A program made the position numbers and the translations under genes. The notes beneath the pieces were generated by a model. It saw only the letters and a program-made list of their open reading frames with translations. It ran no database searches and had not been told where the DNA came from. Source: Haliea sp. E1-2-M8 (lineage in GTDB: Bacteria > Pseudomonadota > Gammaproteobacteria > Pseudomonadales > Halieaceae). From it: a stretch of 64,000 bases of DNA. Positions 27,428-35,722 of this stretch are shown here, piece by piece (position 1 is the stretch's first letter; the number at the start of each line of letters is the position of its first letter). The DNA lies in assembly GCF_030649675.1 (NCBI RefSeq), contig NZ_JAUTDR010000019.1, positions 25,526 to 89,525 on the forward strand, read 5' to 3'.

Positions 27428-27789
27428 TTTGACTCCTCTTATCTTCCTGTCCCGGAGCTTGGTGCCGAACCCTTGTCGCGAGGAAGTTATCCAAAATGCG
27501 TCAGGGTGCTTTCGGAAGCACTCGTGGATTGCTGCCGACGCAGCATAGCCCTATCCAGCGGATCAAGATACTTGTAATACTCCCAAAGATCAGTCTATTG
27601 ATTCCAGCTCCGCTGAAGGCGACTCTTGAGATTTTTCGGCCCCGGGGAAGTACTCCGGGTTCAAGCGGCCTGGTCCGGTTAAAGCGGCCGCACTGCTGTC
27701 ATCACCTCACTGAGTTCGACATCGCACAGAGAGCCGGAGCGAATCAGGCGAAGCTGCGGTTTGCTCCCTGCACCGCATCGGAAGAAAAC
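27428..27789. other. Divergent intergenic region, 362 bases
   Basis: The gap lies between the minus-strand ice-binding-like gene and the plus-strand metallophosphatase gene. The metallophosphatase frame is open back to 27496, but that stretch has no signal peptide or family-like sequence. No clear promoter boxes, RNA gene or repeat were found. Confidence 0.5.
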
Positions 27790-29235
27790 ATGAGCGAACG
27801 CCGCCTCACCATCCTGCAGGTCAACGACCTTCACGGCTACCTCGAACCCCATCCCGAAGTCTTTCGCGGCCGCGGCAAGTTCAATTACCGGACCTGCGGC
27901 GGTCTGGCGCGCATCGCCAGCATCTTCAAGCAGGTGCGTGCAGAGCAAACGGGGGAAGTGCTGGCGCTGGACAACGGCGACACCTTCCACGGAACCTTCG
28001 TCGCCGTGCAGTCCCGGGGCGAGGCGCTGCTGCCGTTGATGAACGCCCTCGAATTCGACGCGATGACGCTGCACTGGGAGTTTGCCTACGGGCCGGCGCA
28101 GGTGCACAAGCTCGCCGCCGGGTTGAATCACCCGCCGCTGGCGATCAACATTTTTGACAAGGTGTCGGACCACCTCGTCTTCGATCCGAGCCGCGTGATC
28201 GAGCGCGGTGGCTTGCGCATCGGGATCATTGGCATCGCCTCGAACATCGTCGACAAGAGTATGCCGCCGAGCTATTCCGAAGGGGTGTGTTTCACGCTTG
28301 GCAATACCGAACTGCCGGCCCATATAGAAAGATTGCGCAGCGTCGACAGGGTTGATCTGGTGGTGGTGCTGTCTCACCTGGGCTTCGCACAGGACGCCAA
28401 GCTCGCCGCCGAGGTGGCTGGGATTGATGTGCTGATCAGCGGCCACACCCACAACCGGCTGTACCGCCCCGTCTGGGTGGGCAACACGCCGATCATTCAG
28501 TCTGGTTGTCACGGCTCGTTCGTGGGCCGGCTCGACCTCACAGTGAATGGCGGCAAGATCATCGATGTGCGACACGAAATGATCTGCGTCGATGAACAGA
28601 TCGAACCCGACGCCGATATGGCCAGCCGGGTAGAGGAGGTCGTTGCACCGCACCGCGCCTTCCTCGGCCAGGTGGTCGGACGGTTACACAGCCCGCTCGA
28701 CCGTGCCACTTCGCTCGAAGCGACAATGGACAACGTGCTGCTCGACGCCATTGCCGCAGCGGCCGGTACCCGTCTGGCATTCTCCAACGGCTGGCGCTAC
28801 GGCGCGCCTATCCTGCCGGGCGAGGTGACGATGGAGCATTTGTGGAACATCGTGCCCACCCAGCCACCGATTTCCACCGTCGAGCTCACCGGCGACGAGT
28901 TGCGGGCGATGCTCGAAGCGAACCTGGAGCGCACCTACTCGCCTGATCCGTACTGCCAGATGGGCGGCTTCGTCAAACGCTGCCGCGGGCTGAACATGTA
29001 CTTCAAGATGGAAAACCCGAAAGGCCATCGCATTGAAGACCTGCTGATCGAAGGCGCGCCGATCCAGCCGGGCCGCAGCTACCGCGCCGCAATGCTTGGC
29101 GAGCAAGGCGTACCCGGCAAGTACGGCAGCAAGCGGCAGAAGCTCGACATCGATGCGATCGAGTCCCTGCAGCAGTTGTTCGAACGCGGCCGCCAGGTGC
29201 GTGGCAGCCGACGCGGCAGCGTGGTGGCGGTCTGA
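27790..29235 (+). CDS. 5'-nucleotidase/SoxB-like metallophosphatase (HWEF type)
   Basis: 481 residues. The dimetal motifs are DLHG (residues about 11-14), DNGDTFHG, SHLGFAQD and SGHTHNRL, followed by a 5'-nucleotidase C-terminal domain (about 300-460). In place of the usual GNHEFD motif it has LHWEFAYG. From memory, an HWEF form is also found in SoxB thiosulfohydrolases and in a subgroup of predicted 5'-nucleotidases. There is no signal peptide from the ATG at 27790 (GGAAG upstream), unlike periplasmic UshA or SoxB. The TsdBA-like cytochrome gene begins 16 bases after the stop, so a role with sulfur oxyanions is possible but unproven. Confidence 0.82.
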   Translation: MSERRLTILQVNDLHGYLEPHPEVFRGRGKFNYRTCGGLARIASIFKQVRAEQTGEVLALDNGDTFHGTFVAVQSRGEALLPLMNALEFDAMTLHWEFAYGPAQVHKLAAGLNHPPLAINIFDKVSDHLVFDPSRVIERGGLRIGIIGIASNIVDKSMPPSYSEGVCFTLGNTELPAHIERLRSVDRVDLVVVLSHLGFAQDAKLAAEVAGIDVLISGHTHNRLYRPVWVGNTPIIQSGCHGSFVGRLDLTVNGGKIIDVRHEMICVDEQIEPDADMASRVEEVVAPHRAFLGQVVGRLHSPLDRATSLEATMDNVLLDAIAAAAGTRLAFSNGWRYGAPILPGEVTMEHLWNIVPTQPPISTVELTGDELRAMLEANLERTYSPDPYCQMGGFVKRCRGLNMYFKMENPKGHRIEDLLIEGAPIQPGRSYRAAMLGEQGVPGKYGSKRQKLDIDAIESLQQLFERGRQVRGSRRGSVVAV

Positions 29236-29251
29236 ATATGAGGATGCAAAG

Positions 29252-30778
29252 ATGATATCAAAGGTATTCGGACTCGGCCTGGGATTGATGCTGAGCGGCA
29301 TCTGTCATGCCGATGGCGCGGCGATCGCCAACACGGGCGTCGAGGCCGCTCCGGCTTGCCAGACCTGTCATGGCCCCGCCGGCGAGGGTGTGGCACAGGC
29401 CGGCTTTCCACGTCTGGCGAGTCTGGGCGCGGCCTACCTGCAACGCCAGCTGGATGCGTTCGCCGATGGCACACGCGTCAATGATGTGATGATGCCGATC
29501 GCCAGTGCCCTGTCGGATGCCGACCGCGCTGCGGTCTCGGCGTACTACGCAGCGTTGCCAGAACCGGCTTCACTGGCTCCTGCAGCAGAACCGGTGTCCG
29601 CCTCCGCCGGCGCCAGCCTGGCCACCAGCGGCCGCTGGGCCGACATGCTGCCCGCGTGCGAGCAATGTCACGGCCCCGGCGGGCGCGGCGTGGGCCCGGA
29701 CTTCCCCCCCCTTACCGGGCAAAGCGCAACCTATCTCTCCAACCAGTTGACGGCGTGGCAAACCGGCGCGCGGCCGCCCGGCCCGTTGGGCCTGATGGCC
29801 GTCATCGCAGAGAAGCTGTCCGAGGCCGAGGTGCGCGCCGTTGCCGATCACTATGCGGCGCTGGAAAGTGCTCCGCCAGACTCGGCTGCTGCGACGCCTC
29901 CAGCAGCGGGTGACCTGCCAGGCGACCCACCGCGCGCTGACCCCACTGCGCCGGCCGCGAGCGCAGTGTTCCAGCCACCCCCGGAATCCGAGCTGCCGGC
30001 GGGCGAGTTCGGCGACGTGGTCCGTCGTGGCCGCGAGATTTTCATCGCTACGCCCCACGCCGCGCCCACGTATGTCGGCAACAGCCTGCGCTGCGTCAGT
30101 TGCCACCTCAACGCCGGACGGCTGGCGGACTCGTCTCCAATGTGGGCCGCGTTCGTGAGCTACCCCGCATACCGCAGCAAGACCAAAAGCGTCGCCACGT
30201 TCCAGCAGCGGCTGCAGGGCTGCTTCATGTACAGCATGAACGGACGGGCACCGCCGCTCGGCGCGCCGGAGCTGGTGGCGCTGGAGAGCTACGCCTACTG
30301 GCTTGCGTCCGGCGCCCCGCTGGACCCGAAGATCGCGGGCCGCGGCTACCCGGCGCTCGAGCCGCCGGCGCAAAGTGCCGACTTCATCCGCGGCGAGAAA
30401 GTCTACGCCGAAAACTGTGCGCTTTGCCACGGTGACGATGGCACAGGGCAGCGCACAGAGAGCGGCTACGCAGTGTTCCCGGCGCTCTGGGGTTCGGACT
30501 CTTTCAACTGGGGTGCCGGCATGGGGCGAATCAGCAACGCCGCCGCCTTCATCAAGGCCAACATGCCGCTCGCTCTGCCCGGTACGCTGACCAAGCAACA
30601 GGCGTGGGACGTGGCGCTGTATATGAACAGTCACGAGCGGCCGCAGGACCCGCGTTACACCGGCAGCGTGCAGGGCACTCGGGACAATTTCCACGCGACT
30701 GGGGATTCGATGTACGGCCGCGAGGTCGCGGGCAAAGTGCTCGGCGCCAGCGGCGGAGAAAAAACGGACCCGGAATAG
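29252..30778 (+). CDS. Tetraheme TsdB-TsdA fusion, thiosulfate dehydrogenase-like
   Basis: 508 residues with signal peptide (MISKVFGLGLGLMLSGICHA) and four CxxCH heme sites, at Cys36, Cys136, Cys281 and Cys389. The first two lie in c4-type domains resembling TsdB. The C-terminal half resembles TsdA: CVSCHLNAGR, PMWAAFVSYPAYRSK and RLQGCFMYSMNG, where Cys324 matches the cysteine that ligates one TsdA heme. TsdA oxidises thiosulfate to tetrathionate or does the reverse, and TsdB is its electron acceptor. Natural TsdBA fusions are known. Pro-rich linker sequence (about 215-255) joins the halves. It follows the HWEF metallophosphatase gene by 16 bases. Confidence 0.88.
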   Translation: MISKVFGLGLGLMLSGICHADGAAIANTGVEAAPACQTCHGPAGEGVAQAGFPRLASLGAAYLQRQLDAFADGTRVNDVMMPIASALSDADRAAVSAYYAALPEPASLAPAAEPVSASAGASLATSGRWADMLPACEQCHGPGGRGVGPDFPPLTGQSATYLSNQLTAWQTGARPPGPLGLMAVIAEKLSEAEVRAVADHYAALESAPPDSAAATPPAAGDLPGDPPRADPTAPAASAVFQPPPESELPAGEFGDVVRRGREIFIATPHAAPTYVGNSLRCVSCHLNAGRLADSSPMWAAFVSYPAYRSKTKSVATFQQRLQGCFMYSMNGRAPPLGAPELVALESYAYWLASGAPLDPKIAGRGYPALEPPAQSADFIRGEKVYAENCALCHGDDGTGQRTESGYAVFPALWGSDSFNWGAGMGRISNAAAFIKANMPLALPGTLTKQQAWDVALYMNSHERPQDPRYTGSVQGTRDNFHATGDSMYGREVAGKVLGASGGEKTDPE

Positions 30779-30858
30779 ATTCCATTTGAAATATCCCTTG
30801 TTAGTTGAGACAGTAATAACGCTCCACGCCCGACACTCAAGCCGCGGATGCCCAAATC

Positions 30859-32892
30859 ATGAAAAGCCAGATATCCGAATTTTGCAACGAGTTCAGCGAA
30901 ACCCTGTTTCCCCTCTCCCAGTTGCTCAGGGACACGGTGGACCAGATGGAAGCGGTGGAGACCGCCTTCGATCAGGAAGGCATTACCTCCTCATTCTCTG
31001 AAATTTTTCACCGGCTCGAGGCGCTGATCAACAAAGTGCAGGGCCAGGAGGCCTACGTCCTCCTTTTCGGGCCGTTGAAAAGCGGCAAGTCGACCCTGAT
31101 CAACGCGATCAGCGCCGGCTACGTAAGCGAAGTGACCAGCCTGCCGGCCTATCCCTGCATGGTGTACCTGAAGTACGGCGAGACGCCCTCCTACTCCGTG
31201 TTCCGCTATAGCGGCAAGCGGGAAGAGCTGGATTCCCCTGACCAGTTGAAGGACTTGCTGGAGCAAAGCCACCGCACGCTGTCGGAGCGTATTCGCGCCA
31301 TGGACGATTTCGGCGAGACCTTTGACCCGGCGACGCACCTGCCCTCCGCCATTCGGCGCGTGCAGGTTGAACTGCCGGCGAAAAATCTGAAGGAGTCGGG
31401 TACCGTGCTGGTGGACACCCCGGGGCTGTACAGCAAAATGAAGTTCGGGTACGACGTCATGACCCGGGAGTTCCGCGACAGCGCGGCCTGCGCCGTATTC
31501 GTGGTTAAAACGGACAACCTGTTTCTGGAGCAGGTTTTCGACGATTTCAACGATCTACTCGAACAGTTCAGCCGGGTATTCGTGGTGGTGAACATTGACA
31601 AGGATAAAAGCGATCTCCGCCCCGACGGGAGTCTCACTCCCAGCCTGGAGAGTCGGGACCCCGACAAGATTGTCGAGGCCTTTGAAATGCTCACCATGAG
31701 CGCGCCGCTGCGGCGGGCGGCGGAGACGGGCCGGCTGCACCTTTACCCGATTGACCTGCGCTCCGCTGCCGCGCGGCGGTTGCAGGCCTCCGCCGCCCCG
31801 GTGGAGCCGCTGGCGCCAGTTGATGACGCGGACGAGGAGCCGGATGCATTTGACGCGTTTCTGAACGACCTGATGAATTATCTCGGCAGCACGGACTACC
31901 TGCGGGAATTCATGACCGACACCATCCGCCAGTCGGGGAAAATCTGCCAGGAAATCAAGCAGCACTGTGCGTCGCATTCAGAAAGCGTGGTCGACGCGGA
32001 ACGGTCGCGCCAGCAAAAGGCACTGGAGGACATCGTCCGCAAGCAAAAAGCGCTGGAATTGGCGAGCGCCACCGCCCCCGGGGAATGGATGGCGGAAACC
32101 CTGGAGCGGCTGAAGCGGGAGCGCGATGAGAATGTCGACGCCGGCGGCCTGGCGTTCAAGGAATCTGCTGCGCCCGTAATCTCCGGCTGGCTGGAATCGG
32201 ACGAGAGCCTGGCAGACCTGAAATCCCATTTGCAAGGGCTGATGGACGGGGCCTGCGAGAGCTTTTTGGCCGACGAGGAGCGGCGGCTCGCACAGTGCGC
32301 CCTCTCCGCCCACGCAGGATTCTGCCTCTCGCCATCCGAATCGGAGGCCTTTGGTGTCTTGGGGATCGCCTTGCCCCGTCTGGCGGATGAAGCCTTTGAG
32401 GAAAGTGCTACGCCGGCCCTGGATACAGCGGGGCAAGAGCCCGATCTGGATCCATTTCCGGTACGCAGGGGTTTCGCGGACAAGCTTCTGTTCCGCTCGG
32501 CCGACATGGTGCGCAAAAAACTTTTCAGGGATCCCGCACAGAACGTTTCGGCCAAGGCCAAACGGAGCAGGCTGAGGGAAGACGCAGACGAGGCCATTCT
32601 GGCGTTGGCCGTGTCGGAGCTGGAGCAACGGCTGGAACGGTTGTCCCTTGAGGTGAGCGAGTCCGCGGTGGCCGCCTATGTGGAGGGTGTCTCCAGGCGG
32701 GTGCGGGCGGCCTGTGCGAACCTCGGCAAGGAATTGGACAGCCAGGAGGGTCGCACCAAGCAGACAATGGCCAAACTGCAGGAATTGAGGGAAAAATACC
32801 GCCACCTCTCCGATCTCGCGGAGGAAGTGTCGGGCACCGTGCACGCTCTGGAGGAACAGCACGCCCCGCAGTTGGAACACGCGGGTCTATGA
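30859..32892 (+). CDS. Large dynamin-like GTPase
   Basis: 677 residues. A helical N-terminus precedes a dynamin-type G domain with P-loop GPLKSGKST (about 70-78), DTPG switch II and the G4-like NIDKDK. The rest (about 330-677) is mostly long charged helices (for example around SESVVDAERSRQQKALEDIV and the C-terminal EQRLERLSLEVSE), as in bacterial dynamin-like stalks; no membrane helix is evident. It lies 80 bases after the TsdBA-like gene and about 270 before an exported-protein cassette. Function is probably in membrane remodelling; a defence role is possible but not shown. Confidence 0.85.
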   Translation: MKSQISEFCNEFSETLFPLSQLLRDTVDQMEAVETAFDQEGITSSFSEIFHRLEALINKVQGQEAYVLLFGPLKSGKSTLINAISAGYVSEVTSLPAYPCMVYLKYGETPSYSVFRYSGKREELDSPDQLKDLLEQSHRTLSERIRAMDDFGETFDPATHLPSAIRRVQVELPAKNLKESGTVLVDTPGLYSKMKFGYDVMTREFRDSAACAVFVVKTDNLFLEQVFDDFNDLLEQFSRVFVVVNIDKDKSDLRPDGSLTPSLESRDPDKIVEAFEMLTMSAPLRRAAETGRLHLYPIDLRSAAARRLQASAAPVEPLAPVDDADEEPDAFDAFLNDLMNYLGSTDYLREFMTDTIRQSGKICQEIKQHCASHSESVVDAERSRQQKALEDIVRKQKALELASATAPGEWMAETLERLKRERDENVDAGGLAFKESAAPVISGWLESDESLADLKSHLQGLMDGACESFLADEERRLAQCALSAHAGFCLSPSESEAFGVLGIALPRLADEAFEESATPALDTAGQEPDLDPFPVRRGFADKLLFRSADMVRKKLFRDPAQNVSAKAKRSRLREDADEAILALAVSELEQRLERLSLEVSESAVAAYVEGVSRRVRAACANLGKELDSQEGRTKQTMAKLQELREKYRHLSDLAEEVSGTVHALEEQHAPQLEHAGL

Positions 32893-32925
32893 GGGCGAAC
32901 CCCAGCCTTGACAGGGCTGTGTGAC

Positions 32926-33048
32926 GAGCCGAGGTGATCGGCTCAGTTCCCGGAGTGCTGTGTCGAAAAATTTTACAGCGACTGGCAATTACGACCTGGC
33001 CAAGTCGCCAATAGTCAGTGTTTGCGGGCCAACGAAAGTGTTGGCCCG
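32926..33048. repeat. Two perfect inverted repeats after the dynamin-like gene
   Basis: The first has arms GAGCCGA (32926-32932) and TCGGCTC (32938-32944) with a five-base loop. The second has nine-base arms CGGGCCAAC (33025-33033) and GTTGGCCCG (33040-33048) with a GAAAGT loop. Neither is followed by a T-run, so they may be weak terminators or protein-binding sites between the dynamin-like gene and the exported-protein cassette. Confidence 0.5.
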
Positions 33049-33164
33049 AATAATGCTTCCCTGAACATACTTTGTGACCACGTTCTCTGCGCATGCCGCT
33101 CCGATCACGGTGCCAGGCACGTAGAGGTGTGCCGACGGCACATTGGTTTGGGAGGGATGATCAG

Positions 33165-33803
33165 ATGAATGCCGTATCGACCACTTTTGCCTGTGTCGGC
33201 GCTTGCGCAATGTATGTGCTGACCATGGGCGTGCACGCTCAGGTTTCGCTCGACGATATCGAAGCCAGCATCGGCGGCCGTGTTGGCGAACTTGAACGGG
33301 TGGAGCAGATGCTTTCGCACCCGGAGCCGAATCGCAGAATTGCCGCGATGGAGCTGCTACTGAAGTCGGGGGACCCGGAATTCGCTCGCAAGGCCCGTGA
33401 GTTCGGATTGTTTTCGGACGATCATCAATTGCGCCAGGCGGCGGTGCGGGCCATCTTTGATGCGGGGGGAGCGTTTCGTTTGGAAACCGACGCTCCGAGC
33501 GACGACAGCACCAAAGTAGTCAGCGTAGTGCAGTCATTCGGAGGCGCGGTGGACAGTGAGGGGAAGGGTTCGATTCCGTTCATTCTCAGCGGAGAGTTCG
33601 ACAGCAAGGAAGTCTGTTGGCTCCGTGCCGCTGCGCGGACCAAGCAATGTGCGCTGCGTCCAACCGGTGACAGTATTCATCTTGCGGATTGGAACTACAC
33701 CACAGGAGAATTCAAACTGGACGACGAGGGAAGTTTGCGCGGATTCCTGCTCTACCGGGGTAGTGGCCAACCGGTCGGTGCGAGAATCCCGCTCCTCGAT
33801 TGA
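33165..33803 (+). CDS. Exported protein with HEAT-like N-terminal half, unknown function
   Basis: 212 residues from the ATG at 33165 (GGAGGG upstream). A signal peptide (cleavage near VHAQ, about residue 28) is followed by a helical region with HEAT-repeat flavour (MLSHPEPNRRIAAMELLLKS, then DDHQLRQAAVRAIFD). The C-terminal half (about 110-212) has two Cys and is probably beta-rich. No family is recognised. It is the first of four genes coding for exported or membrane proteins, and is convergent with the trypsin-fold protease gene seven bases away. Confidence 0.78.
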   Translation: MNAVSTTFACVGACAMYVLTMGVHAQVSLDDIEASIGGRVGELERVEQMLSHPEPNRRIAAMELLLKSGDPEFARKAREFGLFSDDHQLRQAAVRAIFDAGGAFRLETDAPSDDSTKVVSVVQSFGGAVDSEGKGSIPFILSGEFDSKEVCWLRAAARTKQCALRPTGDSIHLADWNYTTGEFKLDDEGSLRGFLLYRGSGQPVGARIPLLD

Positions 33804-33810
33804 CGGGCGA

Positions 33811-34896
33811 TCACTCGAATTCGACGCGATCGAGCCGTAGCGGTCTGTCGGGCTGCCAACTGCTGACAATCAGGATCCGCGCACGTCGGGCAAGCTGACC
33901 TGTGCCCAGGTTAACTTTGAATTCACCGAACGGCGACATGTCGCCCGAGCCCAGATGGCGCCATCGGCGCTGCGCGCCCGACGAAGAATCCACTTCAACC
34001 ACGATCGCTCGCGGCACCGCCTGCTCTTCGGTTTCTGCTGCGTGTGAGGTCAATGACACGGTGCGGATCACCGAACTGCTTTGGTCGGCGCGTTCGAATT
34101 CCACTTCGATCACCACCTGAGCCCCTGCTGGCATGACAACCGGGCCCGCGCCGGTTTCCAATCCACTGCAAACGAATGTCGGGTCGGCAACCTCCGGCGA
34201 ACATGCTGTAATCCGGAACGGCAGGTGGCCAGGTCCGGACGGTGCCGATGGCGCGCCCTCGCGGACGGAGGGATCGGCCATCGACGGACCACCGTCGAGC
34301 AAGCGGCCGATGCGTGCGACAATGGCATCGATGCGCAGCGCAGTGCCCAATTCGGCGCTGCGGGCTTCGATCATCATCGCCACCGGCACGTCACCAGCGA
34401 AGACGAACGCGCCACTCGTACCCCGACCCAGTTCGCTCCCAGAGATATTGGTTCGAACCTCGATCTGTTCATACAGAATTTCGGCGATCATGACCGGGGT
34501 GCGCGTCACAATGCCGCTGGCCTCGACGCGAACGAGTGAGAGTTCGCCTTGCGTGGCGAGCAATATGTCGGAGCTTCGCGGGAGACTGCGAAATGGTGTG
34601 CTGCACCGTCCCTGCAGGTCGTCCCGGACGAAAGCGATCGCCAGGTCAATACCGGGGAACCGCTGGAACACCTGCGCCTCGCCGGCAACCGAAGGTGCGC
34701 CCGCACTCAGTGAGAGCGTGGGGCTGCGGCCGAGGACATGATCGGGCAGAATCAGGTAACAGTTGTTGCGGTGGGTGACGACGTAGCCCTGTCCCTCGCC
34801 GCGATTCACTGCCACGGATTCCGCCCAGGCAGCCTGCGCCGGCAGGAGATGCAGCAGGCACACCAGGAGGGTTGCGGTTGGCAATCTGATCGTCAT
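33811..34896 (-). CDS. Exported trypsin-fold serine protease-like protein
   Basis: 361 residues from the ATG at 34896. A signal peptide (cleavage near AAWA-ES, residue 25) precedes a chymotrypsin-like domain (about 28-195) with a plausible triad: His53 (LILPDHVLG), Asp84 (GIDLAIAFV) and Ser161 (GRGTSGAFVF). Cys46 and Cys98 could pair. The His context is unusual (PDH instead of AAH). Residues about 215-361 form a separate beta-rich domain with two Cys, perhaps for substrate binding. It is divergent from the plus-strand pair at 34976-36894. No family name is assigned. Confidence 0.75.
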   Translation of the reverse strand: MTIRLPTATLLVCLLHLLPAQAAWAESVAVNRGEGQGYVVTHRNNCYLILPDHVLGRSPTLSLSAGAPSVAGEAQVFQRFPGIDLAIAFVRDDLQGRCSTPFRSLPRSSDILLATQGELSLVRVEASGIVTRTPVMIAEILYEQIEVRTNISGSELGRGTSGAFVFAGDVPVAMMIEARSAELGTALRIDAIVARIGRLLDGGPSMADPSVREGAPSAPSGPGHLPFRITACSPEVADPTFVCSGLETGAGPVVMPAGAQVVIEVEFERADQSSSVIRTVSLTSHAAETEEQAVPRAIVVEVDSSSGAQRRWRHLGSGDMSPFGEFKVNLGTGQLARRARILIVSSWQPDRPLRLDRVEFE

Positions 34897-34975
34897 GGTG
34901 TCGTCTATACTGTTTTCAGAGAATTCAGCGCGAGCGATGAGCGCCATCGCTGCTTTCGCCGTGTGCGAGGGGCCT

Positions 34976-35722
34976 ATGCATCCAATTACTCTGTCTGCCG
35001 TTCTACTCCTGCTCAATGGTATGGCCTTTGGAGCCGACATTCCAGCATTGCGACCCCACCAGGACAAGTTTGTCGAGACATTGCGCGACTCGGCCAAAAT
35101 CTCGGCTGCCCGGGTCGTGACCGGCGTAATGCTAGTGACGCGTGATGCTGACGTGACACCGAGTGCGCACGCCGTCGTGCCTTCCGGCTGGAAGGGCGAT
35201 TCATTTTGCGCCCGCTGGTTGAGTTCGGATGCGCGTTACGAGGCCTGGGCGGAGTACATGCTATCCGAAAGCGAGGAGAACGGCGTGCCTCCCGGTTGGG
35301 ACGGGGGTCTCCTGCGACTCCAGTTTGATAGCGACCACGGAAAGTTGCTCAAGGCATTGCGGCGGGATCGATTGGGCATCACCGTCACCAAAGGCGCATG
35401 CGACGCTCCCTCATCCGAGTATGCGCCCGTAATCTGGAATGAGGAGGCGAAATTGCCAGGCACCAAGGTTTTGGTACTTGTCCATGCGCGCGGTGCCGAT
35501 GAGGTGTACCTCATCTACACAGGTTCGCCCACTGACGAAGGTGGAAAATCGTACATCGATTGCAGCCGGTTGGACCACGAGTACAGAGTGGGCATCGACC
35601 ATGAATGCGAGATTCCAACGAGTGTGTTCGACTCGAACCCTCTGAAAATCGAACTGAACCGCTTGCGCCGCGGCTTGCCCGACGACCCGATCCCGTTCTC
35701 GATCGAGATGGCACCGAAATGA
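34976..35722 (+). CDS. Exported protein of unknown function
   Basis: 248 residues with a signal peptide (MHPITLSAVLLLLNGMAFGA, cleavage about residue 20). The mature protein is soluble and contains four Cys that could form two disulfides. No known domain is recognised. The ATG at 34976 has GAGGGG upstream and lies 79 bases from the divergent protease start, implying a shared promoter region. Its stop overlaps the start of the next gene (ATGA), so the two are translationally coupled. Confidence 0.78.
   Translation: MHPITLSAVLLLLNGMAFGADIPALRPHQDKFVETLRDSAKISAARVVTGVMLVTRDADVTPSAHAVVPSGWKGDSFCARWLSSDARYEAWAEYMLSESEENGVPPGWDGGLLRLQFDSDHGKLLKALRRDRLGITVTKGACDAPSSEYAPVIWNEEAKLPGTKVLVLVHARGADEVYLIYTGSPTDEGGKSYIDCSRLDHEYRVGIDHECEIPTSVFDSNPLKIELNRLRRGLPDDPIPFSIEMAPK

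Noticed and set aside
27496..27789. N-terminal extension of the metallophosphatase by 98 codons
   Set aside because: The extension lacks a signal peptide and family-like sequence, and GGAAG precedes the ATG at 27790.
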